In this document: one piece after another, positions 1-7,640 of the stretch
Position numbering within the stretch: the stretch's first letter is position 1
How the letters are laid out: the number at the start of each line of letters is the position of its first letter
Assembly (NCBI RefSeq): GCF_900142365.1
Contig: NZ_FRAP01000007.1
Location: 124,001 to 188,000, forward strand
Length of the DNA: 64,000 nt
Source: Pseudonocardia thermophila
GTDB lineage: Bacteria > Actinomycetota > Actinomycetes > Mycobacteriales > Pseudonocardiaceae
Direction: 5' to 3'
Made by a program: the position numbers and the translations under genes
Notes under the pieces: model-generated
The model's database searches: none
Seen by the model: the letters and a program-made list of their open reading frames with translations, nothing else
Told to the model about the DNA's origin: nothing

Positions 1-1
1 C

Positions 2-1324
2 GCTTCGTTCGCGCTGGCGATGGAGCTCGTGTTCAGCAAGCGACCGCTCGACGAGGTGGACGACGCCGGAGTGCTCGCCACAGCCGGCGCCTGGCGGCGG
101 ATGGCCGGATGGGCGCTGTCCGGGTACGCGCGGGCGCTGGCCGAGTTCGCCCGCCGCCGCTCGGGCGATCCCGTGCAGACCCGGTACGCGGCCGACGAGA
201 TCGCCGCCGAGCTGAAGCTGACCCGCGGCGTCGCACGGCGGGAACTGGACCGGGCCACCGCGCTCGATCAGCACCTCCGGCCGACCCGCGACCTGTGGGA
301 GAAGGGCGAGCTCGACGAGCAGCGCGTCGCCGCGATCGCCGACCGGGTGCGGGACCTGCCCGTCGAGGTCGCCACCCGCGTCCAGGAGATCGTGCTGCCG
401 AAGGCCCCGGCGCAGACCATCGGGCAGCTGCGGGCCGCGATGCAGCGGGCGATCATCGCCGTCGACCCGGAGGGCGCCGAGGAGCGGCACCGAGAGGCGC
501 ACGCCAAGCGCAGCGTGCGGATGTACCCCGACGCAGACGGGATGGCGACGCTGACCGCGTCGATGTCCGCGCCCGACGCCGTCGCTTGCGACGAGCGGCT
601 CACCGCGCTGGCCCGTGGGCTCGGCGCCGACGATCCTCGTTCGATGGGCGCCCGCCGCGCTGATCTGCTCGTCGGGTTGATCACCGGGCGAGTCTTCGCC
701 GGGGAGCTGGTCTCCGGACCGGCGGAGGGCGGCGGACCCGCGGAGGGCGTGTCCGGTGCTGCACCGTGCGGCTCCGGTGTGCAGATCGTGCGCCCGGCCG
801 CCCCGGACAAGGCGTCCGTGCACGTCGTCGTCGATCTCGAGACCCTCCGCGGCGAGGCGAACCGGCCCGCCGAATTGGCCGGGTACGGGCCGATCACCGC
901 GACACAGGCACGACAGATCGCCGCGGACGCCGTGTGGCGGCGGCTCGTCACAGACCCGCTCTCCGGGGTGGCGCTCGATCTCGGCCGCACCACCTACCGG
1001 CCGCCGGTGGGCCTGGCCGACCTGGTCCGGGCCCGCGACGGGGTCTGCCGGTTCCCCGGCTGCCGCCGCCGTGCGTCGGCGTGCGAGCTCGACCACGTGG
1101 TGCCATACCCTGCGGGGCCCACGGCGGAGCGAAACGTCGTGCTGGAGTGCATGCACCACCATCACCTCAAGCACGACTCGGACTGGCGCCTCGAGCCGCT
1201 TCCCGACGGTGGGGTGCAGTGGACCTCACCCACGGGCGCGGTCTACCGGACGTATCCCTGGGACCATCGGCCGCTGACCGGTCGTGGATCCGCGACGGCG
1301 GACGGTGATCCATCCCCGCCCTGA
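2..1324 (+). CDS. DUF222 / HNH endonuclease domain protein, 5' end probably cut by the window
   Basis: This belongs to the abundant actinobacterial 13E12-repeat family: a long helical DUF222 region covers roughly the first 300 residues and a C-terminal HNH nuclease motif follows. In the last 100 residues I see CRFPGC, then ELDH, then an Asn, then a His-rich HHHHLKH stretch, which is the usual HNH metal-site layout. An ATG sits at base 20, but the frame stays open to the window edge. The family normally has more sequence before the WRRMAGWA segment, so the true start is probably upstream. The role is unknown; these genes occur in many copies and are often suspected of being mobile or of DNA-processing function. 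It converges on the next gene with only 3 bases between stops. Confidence 0.85.
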   Translation, partial: ASFALAMELVFSKRPLDEVDDAGVLATAGAWRRMAGWALSGYARALAEFARRRSGDPVQTRYAADEIAAELKLTRGVARRELDRATALDQHLRPTRDLWEKGELDEQRVAAIADRVRDLPVEVATRVQEIVLPKAPAQTIGQLRAAMQRAIIAVDPEGAEERHREAHAKRSVRMYPDADGMATLTASMSAPDAVACDERLTALARGLGADDPRSMGARRADLLVGLITGRVFAGELVSGPAEGGGPAEGVSGAAPCGSGVQIVRPAAPDKASVHVVVDLETLRGEANRPAELAGYGPITATQARQIAADAVWRRLVTDPLSGVALDLGRTTYRPPVGLADLVRARDGVCRFPGCRRRASACELDHVVPYPAGPTAERNVVLECMHHHHLKHDSDWRLEPLPDGGVQWTSPTGAVYRTYPWDHRPLTGRGSATADGDPSPP

Positions 1325-1327
1325 GGG

Positions 1328-1900
1328 TCACTCCTCCGGCGGCACGACACCGAACACGGACAGCTGGGTGGCGATCGAGTCGTACCAGCCGAGGAGCACC
1401 ACCAGCTCGAGCACACCGCGCTTACCGATGACCGCGGTGGCCGCGGCGAACTCGTCGTCGTCGAGCGTCTTGCGATCGAGCAGCGCGAGCGTGGCGTCGA
1501 AGACGGCGCGTTCCTCGTCGGAGGTGAACGCCGGAGGGGTGCGGGTCGCGAGACCTTCGATCTCCTCGTCGCTGAGCCCGGCCGCACGTCCCGCCTTGCG
1601 GTGTGCGTACAGCTCGAACGGGCTCTGCCGGTGGAAAGCCAGGAGCAGGATCGCGATCTCCCGCGACCGCGGGGAGAGGCTCAGGTCGAACCGCAGCGCC
1701 CCACCGAAGCGCTCCAGGCCACGGGCGAGTCTTGGGCTGAGCAGCCACGCGTTCGGTGGGCCGATGAGGCCGCCCTCGGGGTGCACCAGAGAGAACGCCG
1801 CCTCGGGTGCGGCGCGGCGACCGCCGGTGAACGCCTCGTAGATCTCCTTCTGCTCGGGCGTCATCTCGTCCGGCATGATGCGGGCCAGGCGTGTGGTCAT
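1328..1900 (-). CDS. carboxymuconolactone decarboxylase (CMD)-like protein
   Basis: This 190-residue protein resembles the CMD/AhpD-like helical family. A central FELYAHRKAGRAAGLSDEEI segment matches the usual helix pair after the active-site region, and a PRSREIAILLLAF helix precedes it. I see no CxxC, so a peroxidase role is unlikely. Decarboxylase or lactone chemistry is possible but not proven. Its ATG overlaps the stop of the upstream DUF6282 gene in an ATGA arrangement, so it is the last gene of a translationally coupled operon that starts near 5674 and also contains another CMD-family gene. The family call is fairly safe; the reaction is not known. Confidence 0.75.
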   Translation of the reverse strand: MTTRLARIMPDEMTPEQKEIYEAFTGGRRAAPEAAFSLVHPEGGLIGPPNAWLLSPRLARGLERFGGALRFDLSLSPRSREIAILLLAFHRQSPFELYAHRKAGRAAGLSDEEIEGLATRTPPAFTSDEERAVFDATLALLDRKTLDDDEFAAATAVIGKRGVLELVVLLGWYDSIATQLSVFGVVPPEE

Positions 1901-2838
1901 GGGGAATCCACTCCGATTCCGAGGAAGCGCCGTGGGTTCACGGCGAGCATGCGATGGACGGACGCGCGATCCACACCGAGGTAGACGAGCTGCTCGGCGA
2001 CGAGTCGTAGGCACTCCGGCTCCGGCGGGACCCAACGGGAGAACACGTCGGAGCTGAGGACGAGCTGGTCGGGGCCGAGCGTCTCGACGGCACGGGCGAG
2101 ATCGCGTACGTGCAGGTGGGCGTCCGGGTGCAGCAGCGGGGCGGCCGCAAGCTCCACCAGCACGCCGGCATCGGTGAACCGGCGAAGTTCGCCGGCATCG
2201 TTGACGTAGTGCAGCGGGTGCGTCACGAGCACGCGGGTGTGCTCGACGCCGGCGCAGTGCTCGACGATCGCCGTGCTCTCCGCGAGATCGACGTGGCCCG
2301 TGGCGACGGAGAGCCCGAGCGCGGCGCAGGCATCGAGGGTCTCCCGCGCGGCACCGGTCAGCTCGCCGTTCCCGTCGACGACCCGGATGGCGCGCTCCTC
2401 GACGAACGTGTCGATCGAAGGGGAGAGCCGGCGCAGCAGTCCGGTGATGTAGCCGCCGCGACCGGCGTCGGCTGCAGCACCCCAGGTAGGGAAGAAGATC
2501 ACCGACGCCCCGTGTGCCGCGGCCAGCTCGACGACGGTGGGGGAGACCCCGCCGAGCGCGGGGTTCAGCGTGAAGCTGCCGTGCACCGCGAAGTCCGGCC
2601 CGGCGATCCTCCGCAGCGCGAACGCGCGGTCGGTCGTCGGCCACAGGTGGGACTTGAGCACCCATCCCGCCATCCCGTACCGCTGCGCGAGGCGCAGCAC
2701 CCCTTCGTCAGCGCCGCGACTCGCTGTACCTGCCACGAGGTCCGACTGCCCGTGGACGTGCACGTCGATCGCCCCGTTCAACAGTTCGGCGAAGCCGGCC
2801 GGTTGGGCGGCGGCCCAGTCGTCGTCGTGAACGCTCAT
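1897..2838 (-). CDS. DUF6282-type amidohydrolase-like metal-dependent hydrolase
   Basis: This 313-residue protein shows the ordered metal-ligand pattern of the amidohydrolase fold: DVHVHG near residue 27, LKSH near residue 63, a TGH around residue 180, VTHP around residue 205 and LSSD around residue 260. It is a clear relative of the gene at 11091-12035, which has the same motif order. The two copies lie in adjacent operons of one catabolic island and probably hydrolyse related intermediates. It overlaps both neighbours by ATGA junctions, so it is made together with the MBL-fold protein and the CMD-like protein. The substrate is unknown; a cyclic amide, lactone or similar ring is a reasonable guess only. 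Confidence 0.8.
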   Translation of the reverse strand: MSVHDDDWAAAQPAGFAELLNGAIDVHVHGQSDLVAGTASRGADEGVLRLAQRYGMAGWVLKSHLWPTTDRAFALRRIAGPDFAVHGSFTLNPALGGVSPTVVELAAAHGASVIFFPTWGAAADAGRGGYITGLLRRLSPSIDTFVEERAIRVVDGNGELTGAARETLDACAALGLSVATGHVDLAESTAIVEHCAGVEHTRVLVTHPLHYVNDAGELRRFTDAGVLVELAAAPLLHPDAHLHVRDLARAVETLGPDQLVLSSDVFSRWVPPEPECLRLVAEQLVYLGVDRASVHRMLAVNPRRFLGIGVDSP

Positions 2839-3749
2839 GACGTCACCGGTTCATAGCGGTACCCACCGGCCGGGTCGGCGCGGACCCGGCCGGGCACGGC
2901 TTCGGGGAAGTGCGCGGGGAACAGCACCGCGTCGGTGTCGGCGATGTCCCGCAGCAGCGCCTGCCGGGATTCGGCTGCGCACGCGCCGTGCACGCAGAAG
3001 TCCGTGCTTAGTCCCGGCCTCGCTAGTTGGATCGGGTGGTGCACCATGTCGCCGGCGAACACCCCCCGTTGGCCCGCCGACACGATCTCGACGCACACGT
3101 TCCCGGGCGTGTGCCCCGGTGCTGGGAGCAGCCGCACCTCAGGGCTCACCCGGTGGTCGGGCGCCACGACGTCCAGCAGCCCGGCCTCCTGCAGGGGAAG
3201 CACGCTGTCGGCGAGGTAGTCGCCGAGCTGTTCCCGGAAACGCGCCGCCTCGGAGCCGGTCCAGTAGTCGAGCTCCGCCGCGGTGGTCAGGTACCGGGCA
3301 GCGGGGAACGCGGGCACCCACCGGCTGCCGTCGAACCGGGTCGCGAACCCGACGTGGTCGACGTGCAGATGGGTGAACACCACGGTGTCGATCTCGCTGG
3401 GCTCCACCCCCGCTGCCTTCAGCAGCTCTTCCCAGGGATCTGAGCGTTCCCGGAAGCACGGGTTGGGCCGCGGCTTGCTGTTGCCCACCCCGGCGTCGAC
3501 GAGCAGGGTCCGCCCTGGCGCCCGGACGAGGAACGCGCTGATGTCCACGACGAGGAAGTCGTCCTCGCAGTACGGGGGCTGCAGGAACCAGCTGCCGGGA
3601 TCGAGCTCGGAGAGGTCCAGATCGGGGAAGAACAGGTGCGGATCGACCCGGTAGTGGAACTGCACCAGCGGCGTGACCGTCACCGCGCCGATGCGGACCG
3701 GTTGCACCGTGGTCGAGCTGCGGGGCCGGGCCCGGGACGGCTTGGGCAC
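2835..3749 (-). CDS. MBL-fold metallo-hydrolase
   Basis: This 304-residue protein has the metallo-beta-lactamase signature HLHVDHVG near residue 127, followed by LPAPGHTPGN and a late FPAHFPE segment that supplies further zinc ligands. The fold family includes lactonases, thioesterases and quorum-signal lactonases, and the overall layout is closest to the lactonase-like branch. It starts at GTG 3749, one base after the stop of the monooxygenase gene, and its own stop overlaps the next ATG. A lactone hydrolase directly after a Baeyer-Villiger-type enzyme makes biochemical sense, because the monooxygenase would produce an ester or lactone. That coupling is inference. Confidence 0.85.
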   Translation of the reverse strand: MPKPSRARPRSSTTVQPVRIGAVTVTPLVQFHYRVDPHLFFPDLDLSELDPGSWFLQPPYCEDDFLVVDISAFLVRAPGRTLLVDAGVGNSKPRPNPCFRERSDPWEELLKAAGVEPSEIDTVVFTHLHVDHVGFATRFDGSRWVPAFPAARYLTTAAELDYWTGSEAARFREQLGDYLADSVLPLQEAGLLDVVAPDHRVSPEVRLLPAPGHTPGNVCVEIVSAGQRGVFAGDMVHHPIQLARPGLSTDFCVHGACAAESRQALLRDIADTDAVLFPAHFPEAVPGRVRADPAGGYRYEPVTS

Positions 3750-3750
3750 G

Positions 3751-5259
3751 TCACACCTGCACCGGCTCGGGGGAGGGGTGGGGGACGCGCACCGGCCGGA
3801 TCCCGAGCGGCGCGAGCAGTTTCGTCGCCATCAGGTACTTGAGGTGCGCCCCCGGCCACTGCGTGATGTTGGCGCCGTTGGGTGCGTGGTAGTAGTTCCG
3901 GCAGCCGGCTTCCATCGCGTTGGCCTTGCGGGCGATCTGGTCATCGATCCATGTGACCCACCGCTTCTGCGCCAGTTCGGAGGTGTCGACGTACGCCGCG
4001 CCCATCTCCAGCTGCCGCACCGCACGCGCGGCGACCTCGGCTTGCCGCTCCAGCTGCGCGATGATCGAGAATCCGCCGTTGGTGTTGGGCCCGTAGAGGA
4101 TGAAGAAGTTGGGGAACCCGGCCACGGTGATCCCGAGGAATGCCGACGCCCGTTCGGCCCACGCGTCGTGGATGCTGCGCCCGCTGATCCCGCGCACCTG
4201 CAGGCTGGACAGGAACTTCGTCGGCTGGAACCCGGTGCTCATGATGAGCACGTCGATGTCGTGGTGCACGCCCCGGCTGTCGATCAGGCCCTTCTCCGTC
4301 ACCGACGTGACCGGGTACGGGACGAGCTCGACGTGCGGCAGGTTGAGCGTCGGGTAGAAGGTGGAGGCGACGACGGGCCGCTTGCACCCCCACGGGTAGT
4401 CGGGCGTTACGGCCTCGCGGGTGGCGGGATCGCGCACGGTGCTGCGGATGAATTCGAGGCAGCGCCGGCGCATCGTCTCCTGCATCGCGCTGTTCGCGTC
4501 GTAGCCCTTGAACCGCACGATCGAGGTCCAGAACAGGTAGCCGCGGTGCAGCCACTGCGCCCCGGGCACGTGCTTGTAGATCCAGCGTTCGCGCGGGGTG
4601 AAGTCGCGTTCGTGCTTGGGCTCGATCCAGCCGGGTTCGCGCTGGAACACCAGCAGCGACCCGACGGTGTCGGCGATCCCGGGCACGACCTGGACGGCGG
4701 TCGATCCGGTGCCGACGACGGCGACCCGTTTGCCCTCCAGGTCGACGTCGTGACGCCAGCGGGCGGTGTGGAACTTTTCGCCGCGGAACTCGTCGAGGCC
4801 GGGCCAGTCGGGGTAGTTGGGCACGTTGAGCAGCCCGAGCGCGGAGATGACGACGTCGAACGTCTCGACGTCGCCCGCGGAGGTGCGCACGGTGTAGTGG
4901 TGGTGCTCGTCGTCCCAGGTGACGTCGGTGACCTTGGTGTTCAGCCGCAGATGCGGGCGCAGTCCGAAGTGGTCGACGACGTCCTGGGCGTAGCGCAGCA
5001 GCTCGGGCTGGCGGGCGTGGGTGCGCGGCCAGTCGTACTTGTAGAAGGAGAAGCTGTAGGCGTGTGAGGGGATGTCGACCTCGCAGCCGGGGTAGCGGTT
5101 GTCGTACCAGGTGCCGCCGATGTCCGGGGACTGCTCGAAGATCGTGAACGTGGCTCCGGTGCGCTGCCGCAGCTTGATCGCGGCGGCGATGCCGCCGAAG
5201 CCGGCGCCGATGATGGCGACGCGGACGGAGCGGCGGGGCACCTTGCGTCGGAGAAGCAC
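3751..5259 (-). CDS. flavin-containing monooxygenase, Baeyer-Villiger type
   Basis: This 502-residue protein has two dinucleotide-binding sites, GAGFGG at about residues 18-23 for FAD and GTGSTA near residue 180 for NADPH. Between them is FRGEKFHTARW, which fits the Baeyer-Villiger fingerprint FxGxxxHxxxW. The conserved WYDNRYPGCEVD segment is also present. Such enzymes insert oxygen next to a ketone to give an ester or lactone. The GTG start at 5259 has AGAGGA about 10 bases upstream. It follows a CMD gene by 16 bases and is followed at once by an MBL hydrolase, so ketone oxidation and then lactone or ester cleavage is a plausible order of action. The natural substrate is unknown. Confidence 0.9.
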   Translation of the reverse strand: MLLRRKVPRRSVRVAIIGAGFGGIAAAIKLRQRTGATFTIFEQSPDIGGTWYDNRYPGCEVDIPSHAYSFSFYKYDWPRTHARQPELLRYAQDVVDHFGLRPHLRLNTKVTDVTWDDEHHHYTVRTSAGDVETFDVVISALGLLNVPNYPDWPGLDEFRGEKFHTARWRHDVDLEGKRVAVVGTGSTAVQVVPGIADTVGSLLVFQREPGWIEPKHERDFTPRERWIYKHVPGAQWLHRGYLFWTSIVRFKGYDANSAMQETMRRRCLEFIRSTVRDPATREAVTPDYPWGCKRPVVASTFYPTLNLPHVELVPYPVTSVTEKGLIDSRGVHHDIDVLIMSTGFQPTKFLSSLQVRGISGRSIHDAWAERASAFLGITVAGFPNFFILYGPNTNGGFSIIAQLERQAEVAARAVRQLEMGAAYVDTSELAQKRWVTWIDDQIARKANAMEAGCRNYYHAPNGANITQWPGAHLKYLMATKLLAPLGIRPVRVPHPSPEPVQV

Positions 5260-5275
5260 CTTGTGAAGTCCTCTG

Positions 5276-5674
5276 CTAGTCGCTCGGGAGCGCGCCGGCC
5301 TCGGTCAGCACTCGTTCGGCCTGGCGGAATGCCTGCAGGGCGGCGGGTGCGCCGCAGTACGGCGCGGTGTGCAGCAGCAGTTCCTGGATGTCGGCGACGG
5401 TGCAGCCGTTGGCGAGCGCCGCGCGCACGTGCGACTCGAACTCCGTGGGCCGGTTGAGCGCCGTGAGCATCGCGAGCGTCACGAGGCTGCGGGTGCGCCG
5501 GTCGAGCCCGCCGCGGGTCCACACGTCCGCCCAGACGGCGCCGGCGATCCAGTCCTGCGCCGGCCGGCTGAACGGCGTGGCGTTGGTGTAGTTGCGTTCG
5601 ACGGCCTCGGTTCCGAACACGGCCCGGCGGACCGCCAACCCTGCGGCTATGCCGGGATCGTCCGCGTCCCGCAT
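5276..5674 (-). CDS. 4-carboxymuconolactone decarboxylase family protein
   Basis: This 132-residue protein has the size and sequence style of PcaC-like CMD proteins: RTRSLVTLAMLTALNRP in the middle, then SHVRAALANGCTVADIQELLLHTAPYCG. Classical PcaC removes CO2 from gamma-carboxymuconolactone in the beta-ketoadipate pathway, but many relatives sit in other pathways and no other pca gene is present here. It is the first gene of the minus-strand operon. The divergent promoter region upstream holds paired GTCAGAC operators. I am confident of the family and not of the exact reaction. Confidence 0.85.
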   Translation of the reverse strand: MRDADDPGIAAGLAVRRAVFGTEAVERNYTNATPFSRPAQDWIAGAVWADVWTRGGLDRRTRSLVTLAMLTALNRPTEFESHVRAALANGCTVADIQELLLHTAPYCGAPAALQAFRQAERVLTEAGALPSD

Positions 5675-5708
5675 CGGCCACCTCCGCTCCGCATCGAGTC
5701 GCCCAATA

Positions 5709-5727
5709 TTGTCAGACTGTCAGACGA
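5709..5727. promoter_or_regulatory. putative operator 1, paired GTC-A-GAC sites
   Basis: The sequence TTGTCAGACTGTCAGACGA contains two copies of GTCAGAC separated by one base, and each copy is itself a GTC/GAC inverted repeat around a central A. It lies 35 bases upstream of the minus-strand CMD start. An almost identical 19-base element lies at 5864-5882, closer to the divergent SDR gene. GTC-N-GAC cores are typical of FadR-type GntR operators. No obvious cognate gene adjoins it. Confidence 0.5.
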
Positions 5728-5863
5728 TATGGAACCTCGCCTCGTGTGGTCCGCGCCTCGTCCGGCGCCGGCCGCGAGCCATCTGTTGCGCAATTCGGGA
5801 TGGATGTCGCGCAATGCGCGACAACAGAAGCTAGCCAAGTCGGGTCACCCCGTCAACGTGGGT

Positions 5864-5882
5864 TTGTCAGACGGTCAGACAA
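5864..5882. promoter_or_regulatory. putative operator 2, paired GTC-A-GAC sites
   Basis: TTGTCAGACGGTCAGACAA repeats the architecture of the 5709 element with the same one-base spacing. It is also symmetrical at its ends, TTGTC and GACAA. It lies about 50 bases upstream of the SDR start. Two matching elements on either side of a divergent promoter suggest one repressor controlling both operons, possibly by looping. Confidence 0.5.
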
Positions 5883-5930
5883 CTGGCGTACGGTGTGTGC
5901 GCACTGAGACGCACTCCCGGGAGGACGGAC

Positions 5931-6677
5931 ATGACGACGGAAGAGGGCCGGGTCGCGCTGGTGACGGGCGCAGCGGGCGGGGTCGGCCGGGCGCTGGTCC
6001 GGCTGCTGCTCGAGCGCGGCTACGCGGTCGTCGCCGAGGACATCTCGCCCGCGGTGACCGAGCTCGACGAGGGCATCGGCAAGGTCGTCCCCGTGGTCGC
6101 CGACGTGGCCGCCCCCGGCTCCGCGGAGCGCGCGGTCGCGGCGGCCGAGGAGGCGTTCGGCCGGCTCGACCTGCTGGTCAACAACGCCGCGCGGTTCCTG
6201 CGCAAGCCGATCGGCGAGTCGACCGACGAGGACTTCGAGTCGCTCTTCGCCACCAACGTGCGCGGCTCGTTCACCCACGCCCGCGCCGCGGTCGAGGCGC
6301 TGACGAGGACCCGTGGCTCGATCATCACGGTCGCGTCGATCTCCGGTCTGGTCGGCATGCCGAACCAGTGCGTGTACGCGATGACGAAGGGGGCGCTCGT
6401 CCAGTTGACCCGCCAGCTCGCGATCGAGCTCGCACCGCGCAAGGTGCGGGTCAACGCCGTGGCGCCGGGTGCGATCGACACCGACTTCATCGCCGAGGCC
6501 CGCGCCGCCGACCCGGACCCGCAGGCCACGGCCGCCGCGGTGCTCGCGCGGCATCCCCTGGGCCGCATCTCCGCGCCGGAGGACGTGGCGCGCGCGATCG
6601 CGTTCCTCGCCTCGCCGGAAGCGGACGGCATCACGGGCGCGATCCTCAGCGTCGACGGCGGCTACGTGGCCCAGTGA
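5931..6677 (+). CDS. SDR family oxidoreductase
   Basis: This 248-residue classical short-chain dehydrogenase has TGAAGGVG at residues 12-19 for the cofactor, NNAA around residue 85, the SIS catalytic serine region near 140 and YAMTK as the catalytic Tyr-Lys pair. The C-terminal ITGAILSVDGG is typical of the family. I chose ATG 5931 because GGAGG lies 8 bases upstream; an open extension to 5895 lacks such a site. It is divergent from the CMD-monooxygenase operon and shares its operator region. It probably oxidises or reduces a hydroxyl or ketone intermediate of the same pathway. The substrate is unknown. Confidence 0.9.
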   Translation: MTTEEGRVALVTGAAGGVGRALVRLLLERGYAVVAEDISPAVTELDEGIGKVVPVVADVAAPGSAERAVAAAEEAFGRLDLLVNNAARFLRKPIGESTDEDFESLFATNVRGSFTHARAAVEALTRTRGSIITVASISGLVGMPNQCVYAMTKGALVQLTRQLAIELAPRKVRVNAVAPGAIDTDFIAEARAADPDPQATAAAVLARHPLGRISAPEDVARAIAFLASPEADGITGAILSVDGGYVAQ

Positions 6678-6780
6678 GCCCGGGTCTGGCAGATGCATCG
6701 ACCGGTGCTTGAACGATTCCGGCGCTCCCGGGACGAGGGGACTCTTGCGGATGGCACCCACAGAGGTGCATGCTGCATCG

Positions 6781-6806
6781 CGAACAAGCTGTTCGTAAAT
6801 CGAACA
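6781..6806. promoter_or_regulatory. putative IclR-type operator, three GTTCG/CGAAC half-sites
   Basis: Three half-sites follow one another: CGAACA, then TGTTCG after 3 bases, then CGAACA after a further 5 bases. The core GTTCGTAAATCGAAC is a perfect inverted repeat with a 5-base spacer. It lies 27-52 bases upstream of the aldolase start. From memory, IclR regulators of aromatic degradation bind GTTCG-like repeats in sets of three. The IclR gene at 13571 is therefore the natural candidate regulator. Confidence 0.45.
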
Positions 6807-6832
6807 GAGCATCGGGTCGATGGAGACGATCG

Positions 6833-7612
6833 ATGACCACGTTCCGCGAGATGCTGCGCGCTGCCGACGGGCCGGTGATCGGCACGTTCGTCAAACTCCC
6901 CGCCCTCGAGGTAGCCGAGATCATCGCAGGCGCGGGGTTCGACTTCGTCATCATCGACACCGAGCACGCCCTGCTCTCCGTCCGCGACGTCTACGGGCTG
7001 CTCGTCGCCTACTCCCGCAGCGGCGTCGCGCCGCTGGTGCGCGTCACCGATCACGGGTACGGCGACGGGCAGCGCTACCTCGACGCGGGCGCGGCCGGCC
7101 TGCTCGTGCCGCACATCTCGAACGGCGAGCAGGCGGCCGCCACGATGCGCCAGTTCCTCTTCCCGCCCGAGGGCACCCGCGGAATGGGCTTCGCGGCACG
7201 CGCCGGGCAGTGGGGGCGGCTACCCGGCGGTCGCGACGAGTACGTGCGGGCCGGGCACGAGGACGTCGCCCGCATCGCGATGGTCGAGGAGCAGGAGGCC
7301 GTCGACGACATCGCGGCGATCATGGCGGCGCCCGGCGTCGACGGCGTGTTCATCGGGCCCGGTGACCTGTCGCTGTCGATGGGGGAACCGTCCGGTTCGC
7401 CCGCGGTGCACGACGCGGTCACGCGCTGCATCAAGGCGGCCGTCGCCGCCGGGGTGCCGGTCGGGACCGTCGTGCAGGGCGCGGACCAAGTGCGCCTGCG
7501 CGCCGAGCAGGGCTGCCGGTTCATCGTCGTCGGCAACGACACCGGGTTCCTGACCTCGGCTGCACGCTCCGCGGCGTCGTCGGCGCGCGAAGCGCTCTCC
7601 GCCGTGCGCTGA
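6833..7612 (+). CDS. HpcH/HpaI aldolase family protein
   Basis: This 259-residue class II aldolase resembles 4-hydroxy-2-oxo-acid and 2-keto-3-deoxy-sugar-acid aldolases. I see FVIIDTEHALLS near residue 40, EGTRGMGFAARAG near residue 120, a metal-binding Glu in VEEQEA and an Asp in GVFIGPGDLSLSMG. Enzymes of this family cleave hydroxy-keto acids to pyruvate plus an aldehyde and need a divalent metal. Start ATG 6833 has GGAGA upstream and fits the usual N-terminus; an in-frame extension to 6770 would run through the operator. It heads the aldolase-cupin-MFS-cyclase-DUF6282 operon and is likely the carbon-carbon cleavage step. Confidence 0.88.
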   Translation: MTTFREMLRAADGPVIGTFVKLPALEVAEIIAGAGFDFVIIDTEHALLSVRDVYGLLVAYSRSGVAPLVRVTDHGYGDGQRYLDAGAAGLLVPHISNGEQAAATMRQFLFPPEGTRGMGFAARAGQWGRLPGGRDEYVRAGHEDVARIAMVEEQEAVDDIAAIMAAPGVDGVFIGPGDLSLSMGEPSGSPAVHDAVTRCIKAAVAAGVPVGTVVQGADQVRLRAEQGCRFIVVGNDTGFLTSAARSAASSAREALSAVR

Positions 7613-7640
7613 TCCGCGACCACCACGAAGAGGAGACGAG

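Noticed and set aside
6781..6806. LexA SOS box at the CGAAC/GTTCG repeats
   Set aside because: Actinobacterial SOS boxes as I know them have a 4-base spacer between GAAC and GTTC. Here the CGAAC to GTTCG spacer is 5 bases, a third half-site is present, and the downstream gene is a catabolic aldolase.
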